From positions 3,162,001 through 3,226,000 of the forward strand of contig NC_009523.1 in assembly GCF_000016665.1 (NCBI RefSeq): DNA of 64,000 nt, given 5' to 3'. Below, piece after piece: positions 1 to 9,079 of this stretch. Origin of the DNA: Roseiflexus sp. RS-1 (GTDB lineage: Bacteria; Chloroflexota; Chloroflexia; Chloroflexales; Roseiflexaceae). Position 1 is the first letter of the stretch, and each line of letters begins with the position of its first letter. The notes beneath the pieces are model-generated. The model worked only from the letters and a program-made list of their open reading frames with translations. It did not search any database and had not been told where the DNA came from. Both the position numbers and the translations under genes were made by a program.

Positions 1-640
1 TGGTCGCATTAGCGGAGTGCAGGTCATACGCCGCACCGCGCACCACCAGTTCAACATAGCAGATGCCCTTTGCGCCGCACGCAATGGTGGGTTGCTCAAG
101 CGCATTCACTCCGCCGGTTTCCCACAGACACCCATCGGCGCGCAACAGTTCAGGATGGCTCTGGCAGAATGACTCGAGATTGACCGACCCGATCTCTTCT
201 TCTCCTTCGACGAGAAAGTTGATGCGGCAGGGGAGATCGCCCTGCGTGGCGAGCCATGACTCGATAGCCTGAATGCGGAGCATCAGGTTGCCCTTGTTAT
301 CCGCAACACCACGCGCGTACAGTTTGCCGTCGCGCAAGGTCGGCTCAAAAGGCGGGGAATGCCACAGATCGAGCGGTTCCGGCGGCTGAACATCATAGTG
401 GTCGTAGACCAGGAGCGTCCGCGCGCCGTCGCCAATGCTGCCGTACACCACCGGCGCCGCGCCGGGCATGCGGAATATCTCCACCTGCGCACCAAGCCGT
501 TCGAGCCGCTGCGCCACCAGCATCGCCGTCTCTTCAATGCCAATACCCTGAGCCGCAATCGACGGTTGACGCAGCAGCGTGCAGAGTTCATCGAAATAGC
601 GTCCCTTGTTCTCTTCGATGTGCGCATCAAAGCGGTTCAT
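1..640 (-). CDS. M20-family metallopeptidase (dipeptidase-like), partial at window edge
   Basis: The reading frame opens with ATG at 640 and stays open to base 1, so the C-terminus lies outside the window. The translation begins MNRFDAHIEENKGRYFDEL, followed by an LRQPSIA stretch. It then shows VYDHYDVQPPEP, the M20 metal-ligand motif with His and Asp, then WHSPPFEP and ARGVADNKGN, and the acidic EGEEEIGS motif with the general-base and metal-binding glutamates. This order is that of M20/M28-clan zinc dipeptidases (PepV/CNDP-like), which hydrolyse dipeptides or N-acyl amino acids in the cytosol. About 213 residues are visible out of a usual 450 or so. The upstream region is shared with a divergent PHP-domain gene. 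The substrate cannot be read from the sequence. Confidence 0.85.
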   Translation of the reverse strand, partial: MNRFDAHIEENKGRYFDELCTLLRQPSIAAQGIGIEETAMLVAQRLERLGAQVEIFRMPGAAPVVYGSIGDGARTLLVYDHYDVQPPEPLDLWHSPPFEPTLRDGKLYARGVADNKGNLMLRIQAIESWLATQGDLPCRINFLVEGEEEIGSVNLESFCQSHPELLRADGCLWETGGVNALEQPTIACGAKGICYVELVVRGAAYDLHSANAT

Positions 641-744
641 AGCACGACACCTTTACAAAAGAACCTCACAAAAGGTGCAACGATCCTTCTCAGAAGCCAC
701 TGATGATCGTTTATACTATTGCCGCACAGTGTACCACGGTTCCC

Positions 745-820
745 GATTCTTGGTTCTCAGTTCTCGGTTCTCGGCTCTCAGTTCCCCGTTCTCAGTTCTC
801 AGTTTTCGGTTCTTGGTTCT
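745..820. repeat. Low-complexity repeat of TTCTCAG/TTCTCGG units
   Basis: About ten degenerate copies of a 7-10 bp unit (TTCTCAGTTC, TTCTCGGTTC, TTCTTGGTTC) run directly up to the ATG of the PHP-domain gene. The array stays open in the PHP frame, which makes an artificial upstream extension of that gene possible. It is more likely part of the 5' untranslated region. Confidence 0.75.
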
Positions 821-1879
821 ATGTACCACTACCCTGGCGCGCTCCACATGCACACCCGCTTCTCCGACGGCAGCGGCAGCGTCGAAGACCTGGCGCGCGC
901 GGCGTGTGATGCCGGGTTGCGCTGGATTATCATCACCGACCACGATGATCTCCAGGCGAAGCAGTATGAGGGCTGGCTGCACGATGTGCTGGTGATCGTC
1001 GGTCATGAGATCACGCCGCCGCGTAATCATTTTCTTGCGCTCGGCATTGATCGCGTCATCGACAATCGCCTGCCGCCCCAGACGTTCATCGATCAGGTGT
1101 ACGACGCTGGCGGATTCGGCATCATCGCCCATCCCGACGAGCGGGTGAAGAACAGTTTCAAGGACATCTACCGCTGGGACGATTGGGGCATCGACGGTCC
1201 GCGCCACCGCAACGGGCGCACCGTCGGGATCGAACTGTGGAACCTGATGAGCGACTGGGGCGAGCATCTCACACCACGCAACAAGGAACTGATCTATTTT
1301 TTTCCGCGACTCGGCATCAGCGGTCCGACCCCGGAAACCCTGGCATGGTGGGACCGGCTCAACATGGCGGGGCGGCGCACCTTTGGCGTCGGTGGGGTTG
1401 ACGCGCATGCCTTCATCCGTCAAACGTTCTGGGGGAAGGTCGAAGTCTTTCCCTACCGCTGGATGTTTGGCACGTTGACCAACTATGTGATCCTGCCAGA
1501 ACGTTTGCCGCTCGATCCGGCCGCAGCAATTCACACCATCCTCGACGCTCTGGCGAACGGGCGATCCTATTTCGTCAATCGTCTCGACGGCGATTGCCCG
1601 GACCTGACGTTTCACGCAGTACGCGGCGCCGAACGCTGGCATCCGGGTGACACCGCCAGCCTGCACGGCGGACCGCTCACCTTCGTCGCCGATGTAGGAT
1701 GCGACGCTGAAGTGCATCTAATCCACGACGGACGCATCCTGGCGCGCGGGCTGCGCATCCTGCGGCACTCCGTCATCCTGCCCGGCGTCTATCGTCTGGA
1801 AGCGTATCGTCGCGGGATGCCGTGGCTGTACACCAATCCGGTATATGTGACAGGTAAGAGGCGAGAGGGGATGAGGTGA
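821..1879 (+). CDS. PHP-domain metal-dependent phosphoesterase
   Basis: A 352-residue protein. The PHP signature is seen near the N-terminus: His9-x-His11 in LHMHTRFSDGSG, then TDHDD, HEIT and IIAHPDE, with a further Asp-x-His (GVDAHAF) towards the C-terminus. These are the usual metal ligands of PHP phosphoesterases, which hydrolyse phosphoester bonds in nucleotides or small molecules. The C-terminal part is beta-rich, probably an added sandwich domain. The ATG at 821 was chosen because the conserved HxH begins eight residues later. An in-frame start at 719 would only add translated low-complexity repeat. A TATACT hexamer at 712-717 is a possible -10 element. The true substrate is unknown. 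Confidence 0.8.
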   Translation: MYHYPGALHMHTRFSDGSGSVEDLARAACDAGLRWIIITDHDDLQAKQYEGWLHDVLVIVGHEITPPRNHFLALGIDRVIDNRLPPQTFIDQVYDAGGFGIIAHPDERVKNSFKDIYRWDDWGIDGPRHRNGRTVGIELWNLMSDWGEHLTPRNKELIYFFPRLGISGPTPETLAWWDRLNMAGRRTFGVGGVDAHAFIRQTFWGKVEVFPYRWMFGTLTNYVILPERLPLDPAAAIHTILDALANGRSYFVNRLDGDCPDLTFHAVRGAERWHPGDTASLHGGPLTFVADVGCDAEVHLIHDGRILARGLRILRHSVILPGVYRLEAYRRGMPWLYTNPVYVTGKRREGMR

Positions 1880-2217
1880 GAGGGGATCAGGCGTGAGGCG
1901 AGAGGGGTTGAAGGTTGAACGTTGCACGTTGAACGTCGGACGCCGACTCGTGTGATTTGGGCGTCGCACATCCTGAGGTTGAGGGTTGAACGTTGCACGT
2001 TGAACGTCGGACGCCGACTCGTGTGATTTGGGCGTCGCACATCCTGAGGTTGAGGGTTGAACGTTGCACATTGAACGTCGGACGACAACGTGTAGGGGTA
2101 CACCGACATGTGCGCCCGCACCGGCAGCGGGGGCAGTCGTATCACGTGTATACCCGGCGCCCCCGCTGCCTCACAGGAGTAGATTTTTTGGCAAGCCCCT
2201 GCGTGCCATCTCCCGTT
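1880..2217. repeat. Intergenic repeat region: three 71-bp tandem units followed by a dispersed repeat copy
   Basis: No gene is seen here. At 1915, 1986 and 2057 the string TTGAACGTTGCACGTTGAAC (or a one-base variant) recurs at exactly 71-bp spacing; the first two units are complete and the third is truncated after about 30 bp. From about 2175 a copy of the window-wide repeat family (see the separate entry at 2175-2309) begins and extends into the 3' end of the next gene. GAGAGGGG-type simple repeats occupy 1857-1910. Confidence 0.8.
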
Positions 2218-2309
2218 TCAGCCATCAGGACGCCCAAACTCCCCCTTCTCCCCCTGTGGGAGAAGGGGGCAGGGGGGATGAGGGGCAACGGCGCACGGGA
2301 ATGCAGAAC
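2175..2309. repeat. Dispersed repeat family A, copy 1
   Basis: The segment has a central near-palindrome (CCCCTTCTCCC ... GGGAGAAGGGG), a following GGGGGGATGAGGGGC block and a GGGAATGCAGAA tail. Related copies lie at 39140-39229, 59655-59757 and 59764-59903, and a fragment at about 37618-37660. The hairpin could act as a transcription terminator or simply be the core of a mobile repeat. This copy overlaps the 3' end of the minus-strand gene ending at 2218 and supplies its last residues. Confidence 0.75.
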
Positions 2310-3348
2310 ATCGCTCATCTCTCCCAAAAACTCTACACGTGAGAGGCCCCCGCTGCGCCCACCACACCACCGCAGACGCACCAACCGCAGCCAGGGTAAT
2401 CTGCGGCATACGAGCGCTTATCCACAGAATGCTGCGCAACAGCGCGCGAAAGCGTTCGACCTGCATCGCTTCACGCACCGGTAGATCAACCGGCGCGTCC
2501 CAATCGAACGAGCGCAAACGCTCCAGATACCCCGCGCGCACACATCCTTCCAGACTGAAAACGGCAATCGTATCGCACAGACGGTGTGCAAGGCGCAGAT
2601 CGCGCGCCAGTTCTTCCCACGACAGCGGCGCGATCCGGTCAGCGCCGCCGACGCTCACCCCGCCGCCTGTGCTGCCGACCGCCAGCGCCTGCACGTCGCG
2701 CCCGTAGATCCACAGCACGCCCGCACCAAAGGGACGCAGAAAACTACTGTAGAGCATGGGCAGTTCGCGGTCAACCGGCACATCCAACAACCCGGTAAGG
2801 CGTTGCAGTAACGTCGCACCGATGCGCCGCTCATCGAGTGCGAACGGCAGGATGTAGCTTTCAGTCTGGTACCCGTCTGCGCGGATCCGCTCCGCCAGCG
2901 CGTGATACGCGGCAACCGCCCGGCGCCGACGCTGGTGATCGAACAGGTTGCGCAGCATCACCCGCGCCATCTGGCGACGATCCGCGAGAATAGCGCGCAG
3001 ATCGCGCATGTCGAACTCGATATCCAGCCCAATCGCGCGCCAGATCAGCCCGTGTTCCGCCGTCCATTCCTGGAACGCAGCGTAGCGCGCAACCGCTTCA
3101 CGATAATTGTTGATATTGAACCAGTACCCCTGATCCTCTGGCAGCAATAGCCAGGCAGTCAGCGGAACGCCCGCTTTGCTCAGACGACGCAGCACTGCTG
3201 CCCGTTCCGCGCTCAGGTCCAGCACACCGACGCAGACTCCTGCCTCCAACGCCCGCACATGATCGACAACCGTCGGTTCGGCGAAAAGCCGGGCGAACGC
3301 TGCCCTCTCGAGTTCGCAGAAGAATGTCAGGCGCGGCGCGGCAGTCAT
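2218..3348 (-). CDS. Hypothetical protein with a C-terminal membrane segment and repeat-derived tail
   Basis: A 376-residue protein that I do not assign to a named family. Its start codon overlaps the purC stop as ATGA (3345-3348), so the two are translationally coupled. Alternating hydrophobic strands such as VCVGVLDLS, LTAWLLLP and IGLDIEFD hint at a barrel-like fold, with acidic DIE/D residues that could be catalytic; this is only a suggestion. A hydrophobic stretch near residues 305-330 (ITLAAVGASAVVWW) may be a single membrane segment. The last 25 or so residues, ending PLLPQGEKGEFGRPDG, are translated from dispersed repeat A. The original stop has therefore probably been replaced by repeat insertion. 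Confidence 0.65.
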   Translation of the reverse strand: MTAAPRLTFFCELERAAFARLFAEPTVVDHVRALEAGVCVGVLDLSAERAAVLRRLSKAGVPLTAWLLLPEDQGYWFNINNYREAVARYAAFQEWTAEHGLIWRAIGLDIEFDMRDLRAILADRRQMARVMLRNLFDHQRRRRAVAAYHALAERIRADGYQTESYILPFALDERRIGATLLQRLTGLLDVPVDRELPMLYSSFLRPFGAGVLWIYGRDVQALAVGSTGGGVSVGGADRIAPLSWEELARDLRLAHRLCDTIAVFSLEGCVRAGYLERLRSFDWDAPVDLPVREAMQVERFRALLRSILWISARMPQITLAAVGASAVVWWAQRGPLTCRVFGRDERCSAFPCAVAPHPPCPLLPQGEKGEFGRPDG

Positions 3349-4094
3349 TGGTTGACCCAGGCATCGGTGCGCTGCGCTACTTCTTCGTACAACCGGCGCA
3401 CCTGTTCCAAACCCTCGTCGGTGACAACCGGCATATTGCGGTATACCTGCTTGTCGAGCATACGCTCCTTGACCCCGCCGGGCCAGATGCGCCACGAGTC
3501 GTTGTCGATCACATCGGCGACCAGCAACCGGCCCGACGTGTCGCGCCCGAACTCGATCTTCAGGTCGCACAGCACGACATCCTGCGCCGCCCATGCCTCT
3601 TCGATCAGCAGAAAGACGCGCCGCGACTCGGACGCCATCTGCTCGACTTCATCGGCGCTGGCGATCCCCTGCGCGATGATCTCGTCCGGCGTCATCTGCG
3701 GATCGTGCCGCGCATCGTCCTTCAGGAAAAACTCGAGCAGCGGCGGATCGAAGCGCGTTCCTTCAGCGACATCGGGATTCCGCCGGATGTACGATCCGGT
3801 TGCGATCCGCCGGTTCACCACTTCGAGCGGGATCATGGCGCAACGGTACACAACCATTACCGATGGCTCGGGTGCAGCGACGAAGTGGGTAGCGACACCG
3901 GCGCGGTTGAGCATGGTGAACACATTGGCGGTGGTGCGCCCGCTCAGCGCCCCTTTGCCGGGAATGGTATGACGACGGGCGCCATCGCCCGCGCTGATCC
4001 CGTCTTTGTGAACAATGATCGCCAGCGTCGGATCGGTAGGGTGCGCATAGACGATTTTGGTCTTGCCTTCAGCAAGTTTCTCTCCCAGATTCAT
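3345..4094 (-). CDS. purC: Phosphoribosylaminoimidazole-succinocarboxamide synthase (SAICAR synthetase)
   Basis: A 249-residue protein, the usual length for bacterial PurC. It carries the family's N-terminal EGKTKIVY ATP-grasp-like strand, SVMVVYRCAMIPLEVVNRRIATGS (the substrate loop with ENRIATGS-like residues), and the C-terminal LCDLKIEFGRD and DVIDNDSWRIWP motifs. PurC ligates aspartate to CAIR using ATP in purine biosynthesis. The start overlaps the stop of the upstream Uma2-family gene (ATGA at 4091-4094), and its own stop overlaps the next start in the same way. Co-transcription with purM upstream is likely. A longer in-frame extension to 4391 lacks homology and lies inside the Uma2 gene. 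Confidence 0.95.
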   Translation of the reverse strand: MNLGEKLAEGKTKIVYAHPTDPTLAIIVHKDGISAGDGARRHTIPGKGALSGRTTANVFTMLNRAGVATHFVAAPEPSVMVVYRCAMIPLEVVNRRIATGSYIRRNPDVAEGTRFDPPLLEFFLKDDARHDPQMTPDEIIAQGIASADEVEQMASESRRVFLLIEEAWAAQDVVLCDLKIEFGRDTSGRLLVADVIDNDSWRIWPGGVKERMLDKQVYRNMPVVTDEGLEQVRRLYEEVAQRTDAWVNQ

Positions 4095-4837
4095 CGGTCG
4101 CTCCTTTTGCGCAGACGCGCCAGTTCCTCTTCGAGCGCCGCAACCCGCGCGGCGAGCGCCTCGGCGCGCTGTCGCTCCGCCTCTTCCGGCAGCAGCACGA
4201 GTGAACCATCGGCGTGAAACAGACGCGGCCAGGTATGCTCCTCTCCCAGATACACACCTCGCCACGGACCGATCCAGAAACCGAGTTGCTCGCTCCACAA
4301 CCGCCCATGCTCGTTCGGCGCCAGCGGATGGTAGCGCATATCCGGTCCCAACCGCCACCCCAGAAGACGCTCGACCTCCGGCGCAATGCAAAAGTACTCA
4401 GGAGTGCGAAACCGCTGTTCGTACAGGTCCTTCTTCGCCCCAAGATCAACGCTCTCTGTACCTGGCGACAACAGTTCGACGATGACATCGGGATACCGCC
4501 CGTCCTCATCCCAGATGGCCCAGTAGAGCCGCGGCTTTGTGCCGTCCACCCCTTTCACGACGTAGAGATCGGGGCCACGGTATTCGTCGTTGCGGATCTG
4601 CTTCCAGCTGTAGTACACGAACATGTTGACGCCGATGTAGTAGTCGGTCATCACGCCGCCATGCGCCGCAACATAGGCGGCTTTGAGGATCACGGCGCTG
4701 TGCGCATGCCAGGGCGACTCCATACGTCCTCCATCGTCGTATGGCAGGTCGCCCGGCGGCGGCGAGATCAGCACCCCCCACGGCAATTGAGTCTCGGTGT
4801 GGGGCGCCGCCGGATCGGTTGCGGTTGAAGCGCTCAT
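4091..4837 (-). CDS. Uma2-family (DUF820) putative restriction-endonuclease-like protein
   Basis: A 248-residue protein with the Uma2 core: GPDLYVV, then RYPDVIVELLSPGTESVDLGAKKDLYEQ and PEYFCIAPE. The Asp and Glu in PDVIVELLSP together with the downstream Lys resemble the D...ExK active site of PD-(D/E)XK nucleases, to which this family is related. The last 30 residues form a short coiled coil rich in Arg, Glu and Ala. Uma2 proteins are abundant in cyanobacteria and Chloroflexota and have no settled function. The gene lies between purM and purC on the same strand and is stop-start coupled to purC, an odd place for it. Confidence 0.8.
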   Translation of the reverse strand: MSASTATDPAAPHTETQLPWGVLISPPPGDLPYDDGGRMESPWHAHSAVILKAAYVAAHGGVMTDYYIGVNMFVYYSWKQIRNDEYRGPDLYVVKGVDGTKPRLYWAIWDEDGRYPDVIVELLSPGTESVDLGAKKDLYEQRFRTPEYFCIAPEVERLLGWRLGPDMRYHPLAPNEHGRLWSEQLGFWIGPWRGVYLGEEHTWPRLFHADGSLVLLPEEAERQRAEALAARVAALEEELARLRKRSDR

Positions 4838-4917
4838 TGGCTGTTGCTCCTGTGCCTGCCACGTCTACACGAAGAAGTGTATCATAGAAGCGGCAGGTTG
4901 TCAAACATATGTTCGCA

Positions 4918-5943
4918 TCAGTCAATCAACCGGACATCGCCGCCGGTGACGACTTCACCGACCGGCGATGCTTCGGGAACGGCGCGTCGCGCGGCGTCGG
5001 CGGCGTCCGATGGGACGATCACCAGCATGCCGAGTCCCATGTTCAGGGTGCGGAATGCTTCGCGTTCATCGAGACCGGCAGCCTGCACCACGAGGGTGCA
5101 GATCGGCGGGATCGTCCAGGTTCGGCGTCGGATGACGGCGCCACATCCCTCTGGAAGCACACGCGGCAGGTTCTCGTAGATGCCGCCGCCGGTGATGTGC
5201 GCCATTGCATGCACCGCGACGCCAGCCGCTTCAAGTTGCTCGAAGGCGCGCAGGTAGACGCGGTGCGGTTCGAGCAACGCTTCGCCGATGCTTCTGCCGT
5301 TCAGTTCAGCCGGTCGTGCATCGTAGCCCCAGGCGCTGCCGCGACCCAGCACCCGCCGCGCCAGGGAGTACCCGTTTGTGTGCAATCCGCTCGACGGCAG
5401 CGCCAGGATCACATCGCCCGCCGCAACGTTGCGCGGGAGCATCTGCGCCCGTCGGACAACACCGACGATCGTTCCTGCCAGTTCGAATGCTCCCTCACGG
5501 TACACATCCGGCATCTGAGCGGTTTCGCCGCCAAGCAGGACGCATCCGACCTCACGGCACGCCGCTGCAACACTCGCCACCAGCGTTGCCGCACGCTGCG
5601 GATCGAGGCGATCAACTGCCAGATAGTCGAGCAGGAACAACGGACGCGCTCCCTGCACCAGAATATCGTTGACGCAGTGGTTGACCAGATCGTAGCCGAG
5701 GGTTTCATAGCGACCGAGCGCTGCCGCCACGAGCGTTTTGGTGCCGACGCTGTCCGTCGATGCTACCAGAACAACATCGTCGGTCTGGTCCCCCACAGCG
5801 GCGTGCAGGTCGAAACATCCGCCGAACGCTCCGATACCTGCCAGGACTGCGGCTGAGTAGGTCGAGCGGACGGCTTCCGCCATCAACTGTCTGGCGCGCG
5901 CAGCCGCATCGATATCGACGCCTGCTTCACGATACACGGTCAT
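4918..5943 (-). CDS. purM: Phosphoribosylformylglycinamidine cyclo-ligase (AIR synthetase)
   Basis: A 341-residue protein of normal PurM length. Diagnostic segments are GIGAFGG near residue 37, VLVASTDSVGTK, the NHCVNDILVQGARPLFLLDYLA block, VLLGGETAQMPDVY, LPSSGLHTNGYSLAR and HITGGGIYENLPRVLP. The enzyme closes FGAM to AIR with ATP in purine biosynthesis. It is the first gene of a minus-strand cluster with Uma2, purC and a hypothetical gene. A divergent gene starts 113 bp away on the other strand. Confidence 0.96.
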   Translation of the reverse strand: MTVYREAGVDIDAAARARQLMAEAVRSTYSAAVLAGIGAFGGCFDLHAAVGDQTDDVVLVASTDSVGTKTLVAAALGRYETLGYDLVNHCVNDILVQGARPLFLLDYLAVDRLDPQRAATLVASVAAACREVGCVLLGGETAQMPDVYREGAFELAGTIVGVVRRAQMLPRNVAAGDVILALPSSGLHTNGYSLARRVLGRGSAWGYDARPAELNGRSIGEALLEPHRVYLRAFEQLEAAGVAVHAMAHITGGGIYENLPRVLPEGCGAVIRRRTWTIPPICTLVVQAAGLDEREAFRTLNMGLGMLVIVPSDAADAARRAVPEASPVGEVVTGGDVRLID

Positions 5944-6016
5944 GCCGATACTCCGTCAGGGTGATTGATCGCTTCCTGTATCTTACCACGAACATGTCGC
6001 TCCCAACGCCGTATGC

Positions 6017-6022
6017 TATACT
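6017..6022 (+). promoter_or_regulatory. Possible -10 element (TATACT) in the purM divergent region
   Basis: TATACT lies 35 bp before the ATG at 6057 in the 113-bp region between divergent genes. The best -35 candidate at 17-bp spacing (ATGTCG, 5994-5999) matches the consensus weakly, so this rests mainly on the -10 hexamer. Confidence 0.3.
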
Positions 6023-6056
6023 GTCCGCGTCCTGCGAAATGGCGAGGAGGTCAATC

Positions 6057-6713
6057 ATGGCGCAGAAGACGTCGAACCATCGACCTGGATTGCTCGACCG
6101 GTTGCTGCGGATCGAGCGGTCAGAGTCGCACGATCATATCGAATCCGAAGTTGTTGAATTGCAGAATGTGTCGATCGGATCGGTCGATGCACAGAAGGCG
6201 ACGGTATCACGTGCGCTGGTACGGGCGGTGACTGCGCAGGATGACGTTGCGATGACGCTGAGCAGCGCACTGTCGGTGCGTGCCGGCGGCGATGTGAGTA
6301 TGGCCGGAAGCGCGTCTCCGCTGGTGATGGCTGCGCGTGATGTGCGGCTGAACAATTCCTCGGCAGCAGTTATGACTGCCCGTGAGGCGCGTGTTGAGTC
6401 GGGCATGGTTGGGGTCTTGCTGGCAGGTTCGGCAACACTCGGCGATCAGACGCGCGTGGTGCTGAGCGGACGTGATGCGCTGCTGTTTGGCGCAGCCATC
6501 GGTATCTTCTTCCCACTGGTCGCCTATCTGTTGCGCCGTTTCGCTCCGCCGCCAAAAGAACAGGAACCACGCCCCTGGTATACCCGCGCCGGTCTCTGGG
6601 CGCTGCGACAAACCATCGTGCTTGGCGGCGCTGCGCTGCTCGGATGGGTCGCCTACCGCACACTGCGCAACCGTGTGATGCGCCTGCTGCCTGGCATGAT
6701 GATCCATCGGTGA
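6057..6713 (+). CDS. Hypothetical protein with repetitive beta-like core and two C-terminal membrane segments
   Basis: A 218-residue protein preceded by GCGAGGAGG at 6042-6050, a strong ribosome binding site that favours the ATG at 6057 over one at 6039. Residues 30-135 are a run of short strand-like segments rich in Ala, Val and Ser (VELQNVSIGSV, ALSVRAGGDVSMAGS, AVMTAREARV), suggesting a beta-helical or bactofilin-like repeat. This is followed by a hydrophobic stretch LFGAAIGIFFPLVAYLL, a basic/proline linker and a second hydrophobic stretch. It ends 9 bp before hypF. I do not recognise a named family. Confidence 0.65.
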   Translation: MAQKTSNHRPGLLDRLLRIERSESHDHIESEVVELQNVSIGSVDAQKATVSRALVRAVTAQDDVAMTLSSALSVRAGGDVSMAGSASPLVMAARDVRLNNSSAAVMTAREARVESGMVGVLLAGSATLGDQTRVVLSGRDALLFGAAIGIFFPLVAYLLRRFAPPPKEQEPRPWYTRAGLWALRQTIVLGGAALLGWVAYRTLRNRVMRLLPGMMIHR

Positions 6714-6722
6714 ACGAACAAT

Positions 6723-9053
6723 ATGGAATCCTGGCAGCAATCGGTTGTCGCCCGTCGCCGCCTGGTGGTGCGCGGCATTGTGCAGGGGGTCGGTTTTCGT
6801 CCCTTCGTCTACGGGCTGGCGCAGCGCTTCGGGTTGGGCGGGTTCGTGTTCAACGACAGCGACGGCGTTACCCTGGAGATCGAGGGTTCCGTCAGCGCGC
6901 TCGATGCGTTCGAGCAGACGTTGCGCAGCGCACCGCCGCCATTGGCGCGGATCGACGCAGTGATCGCCACAACGGTCGCGCCGCGTGGTGAAACATCCTT
7001 TCATATCGAAACGAGCCGCGCCGCAGCCGCACGCAATGCCCTCATCTCGCCGGATGTCGCTACGTGCGATGATTGCCTGCGTGAGTTGTTCGATCCGAAT
7101 GACCGGCGCTTCGGTTACCCGTTTATCAACTGCACGAATTGCGGTCCGAGATTCACAATTGTGCTCGATGTGCCGTATGACCGGGCGCAGACGACGATGC
7201 GCGTCTTTCCGATGTGCCCGGCATGCCAGGCGGAGTATGATGATCCCCTGAACCGCCGCTTCCACGCGCAACCCAACGCCTGCGCTGTGTGCGGTCCTTC
7301 ACTGACGTTTCACTGGTGGTCGCCGGCGCCGCTCCCGAACCTTCCCGCCGCTGCGTCTCCGCTCGAACAGGCGGTGTTCGCACTGGCGCATGGCGCAATC
7401 CTGGCGATCAAGGGGCTGGGCGGGTACCATCTGGCGTGCAATGCGCTCGATCATGATGCGGTCGCGCGCCTGCGCGCCCGGAAACAGCGCGAAGCCAGAC
7501 CGTTCGCGCTGATGGCGCCCGACCTGGCGACAATCCGGCAGTTATGTTATGTCAAACCAGAAGAGGCGACGCTCCTCGAAGCGCGCCAGCGTCCAATCGT
7601 ATTGCTCGACGCGCTGCCCGGTGCGCCAGTTGCACCGTCCGTTGCGCCAGGGTACACAACGCTCGGCATCATGCTGCCGTACACACCGCTGCACCATCTG
7701 CTGCTGCGCGCATACGCGGCTGCAATGCCAGATCAACCGGCGGTGCTGGTGATGACCAGCGGTAATCTGAGTGATGAACCGATCGCCTACCGCGACGACG
7801 ATGCCGCAGTGCGACTGAGGTCGATCGCCGATGGCGCGCTGACCCACAATCGCGACATTCATATGCGCTGCGACGACTCGGTGGCGCGCATCGTTGCGGG
7901 CGGAGTGCAACTGCTGCGCCGGTCGCGCGGGTATGCTCCCGAACCGGTGACGCTGACGCTCAACGTTCCCAAACCGATCCTGGCGACCGGCGGACACTTG
8001 AAGAACACCTTCTGCCTGGCGAAAGGGCGCGATGCGTTTCTCAGCCATCACATTGGCGATCTGGAAAACCTGGAGACGCTGACGTCCTTCCGTGAAGGGG
8101 TGCGGCATTTTGCCAGGCTTTTCGATTGCGAACCAGAAGTTGTGGCATACGACCTGCATCCTGAGTATCTGGCGACCAAAGAGGCGCTGGCGTCGGACAT
8201 TCCACTGAAGATCGGGGTGCAGCATCATCATGCCCACATTGCCAGCGTTCTGGCAGAACATGGCATCGCGGGACCGGTCATCGGCGTGGCGGCGGATGGC
8301 ACAGGGTACGGTCTCGATGGCGCAATCTGGGGATGCGAGGTGCTGATCGTCGATCTGCGCGACTTCACCCGTTTTGCGCACCTGGCGTATGTGCCGTTGC
8401 CTGGCGGTGATGCAGCCGTGCGGCAGGTCTGGCGGATCGGCGCGACGTATCTGCACCGCGCCTTCGGTAATGGGTTCCTTGACCTGGACATCCCGTTCGT
8501 GCGGCGGATCGACCGCGAACAGTGGCGACTGATCGCCCGCATGATCGAGCGCGGCATCAACGCGCCACCAACCTCGAGCCTGGGACGCCTGTTCGATGCG
8601 ATTGCCGCGATCGCTGGCATCCGTGATGTTGCGTTGTACGAGGGTCAGGCGGCAATCGAATTGGAGACGACAGCGACCCCCGATCCGCATCCCTATCCGT
8701 TTGCGTTGCTTCCGGGAACGCCAATGCGCATCGATGTCACGCCGACCATTCACGCAATTGTGGAGGATATCCGGGCGGGCGCGCCGGTCGCGCGGGTCGG
8801 CGGGCGATTTCACTGCACAGTAGCCGACATGCTGGCGCAGGCGTGCGAACAGGCGCGCGCGACCGGCGCGCCCGATGTGGTGGCGCTCAGCGGCGGCGTT
8901 TTTCAGAACCGGCATCTGACCGAACTGCTGGTGCAGCGCCTGGAACGCGCCGGTTTTCGTGTGCTGCTCAACCGGCGCGTCCCGCCAAACGACGGCGGTC
9001 TCTGCCTGGGGCAGGCGGCCGTCGCTGCGGCGCGTTTGCTGGAGCAGGGTTGA
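6723..9053 (+). CDS. hypF: [NiFe] hydrogenase maturation carbamoyltransferase HypF
   Basis: A 776-residue protein with the full HypF domain order. There is an N-terminal acylphosphatase ([15 protein letters not shown], residues about 17-31) and two zinc-finger-like segments (CDDC at about 116, CTNC, CPAC and CAVC, spanning about 116-195). A YrdC-like domain follows ([17 protein letters not shown] onward). Last comes a Kae1-like carbamoyltransferase domain with the metal-binding HHHAH at 501-505 and [10 protein letters not shown]. HypF turns carbamoyl phosphate into the thiocarboxamide on HypE that gives the CN ligands of the NiFe site. No hypA-E or hydrogenase genes are near it in this window, so partners must lie elsewhere. 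The gene ends 26 bp before the dihydroorotase gene. Confidence 0.95.
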   Translation: MESWQQSVVARRRLVVRGIVQGVGFRPFVYGLAQRFGLGGFVFNDSDGVTLEIEGSVSALDAFEQTLRSAPPPLARIDAVIATTVAPRGETSFHIETSRAAAARNALISPDVATCDDCLRELFDPNDRRFGYPFINCTNCGPRFTIVLDVPYDRAQTTMRVFPMCPACQAEYDDPLNRRFHAQPNACAVCGPSLTFHWWSPAPLPNLPAAASPLEQAVFALAHGAILAIKGLGGYHLACNALDHDAVARLRARKQREARPFALMAPDLATIRQLCYVKPEEATLLEARQRPIVLLDALPGAPVAPSVAPGYTTLGIMLPYTPLHHLLLRAYAAAMPDQPAVLVMTSGNLSDEPIAYRDDDAAVRLRSIADGALTHNRDIHMRCDDSVARIVAGGVQLLRRSRGYAPEPVTLTLNVPKPILATGGHLKNTFCLAKGRDAFLSHHIGDLENLETLTSFREGVRHFARLFDCEPEVVAYDLHPEYLATKEALASDIPLKIGVQHHHAHIASVLAEHGIAGPVIGVAADGTGYGLDGAIWGCEVLIVDLRDFTRFAHLAYVPLPGGDAAVRQVWRIGATYLHRAFGNGFLDLDIPFVRRIDREQWRLIARMIERGINAPPTSSLGRLFDAIAAIAGIRDVALYEGQAAIELETTATPDPHPYPFALLPGTPMRIDVTPTIHAIVEDIRAGAPVARVGGRFHCTVADMLAQACEQARATGAPDVVALSGGVFQNRHLTELLVQRLERAGFRVLLNRRVPPNDGGLCLGQAAVAAARLLEQG

Positions 9054-9079
9054 AGCAATTCGCATATGCGAGAACACAT

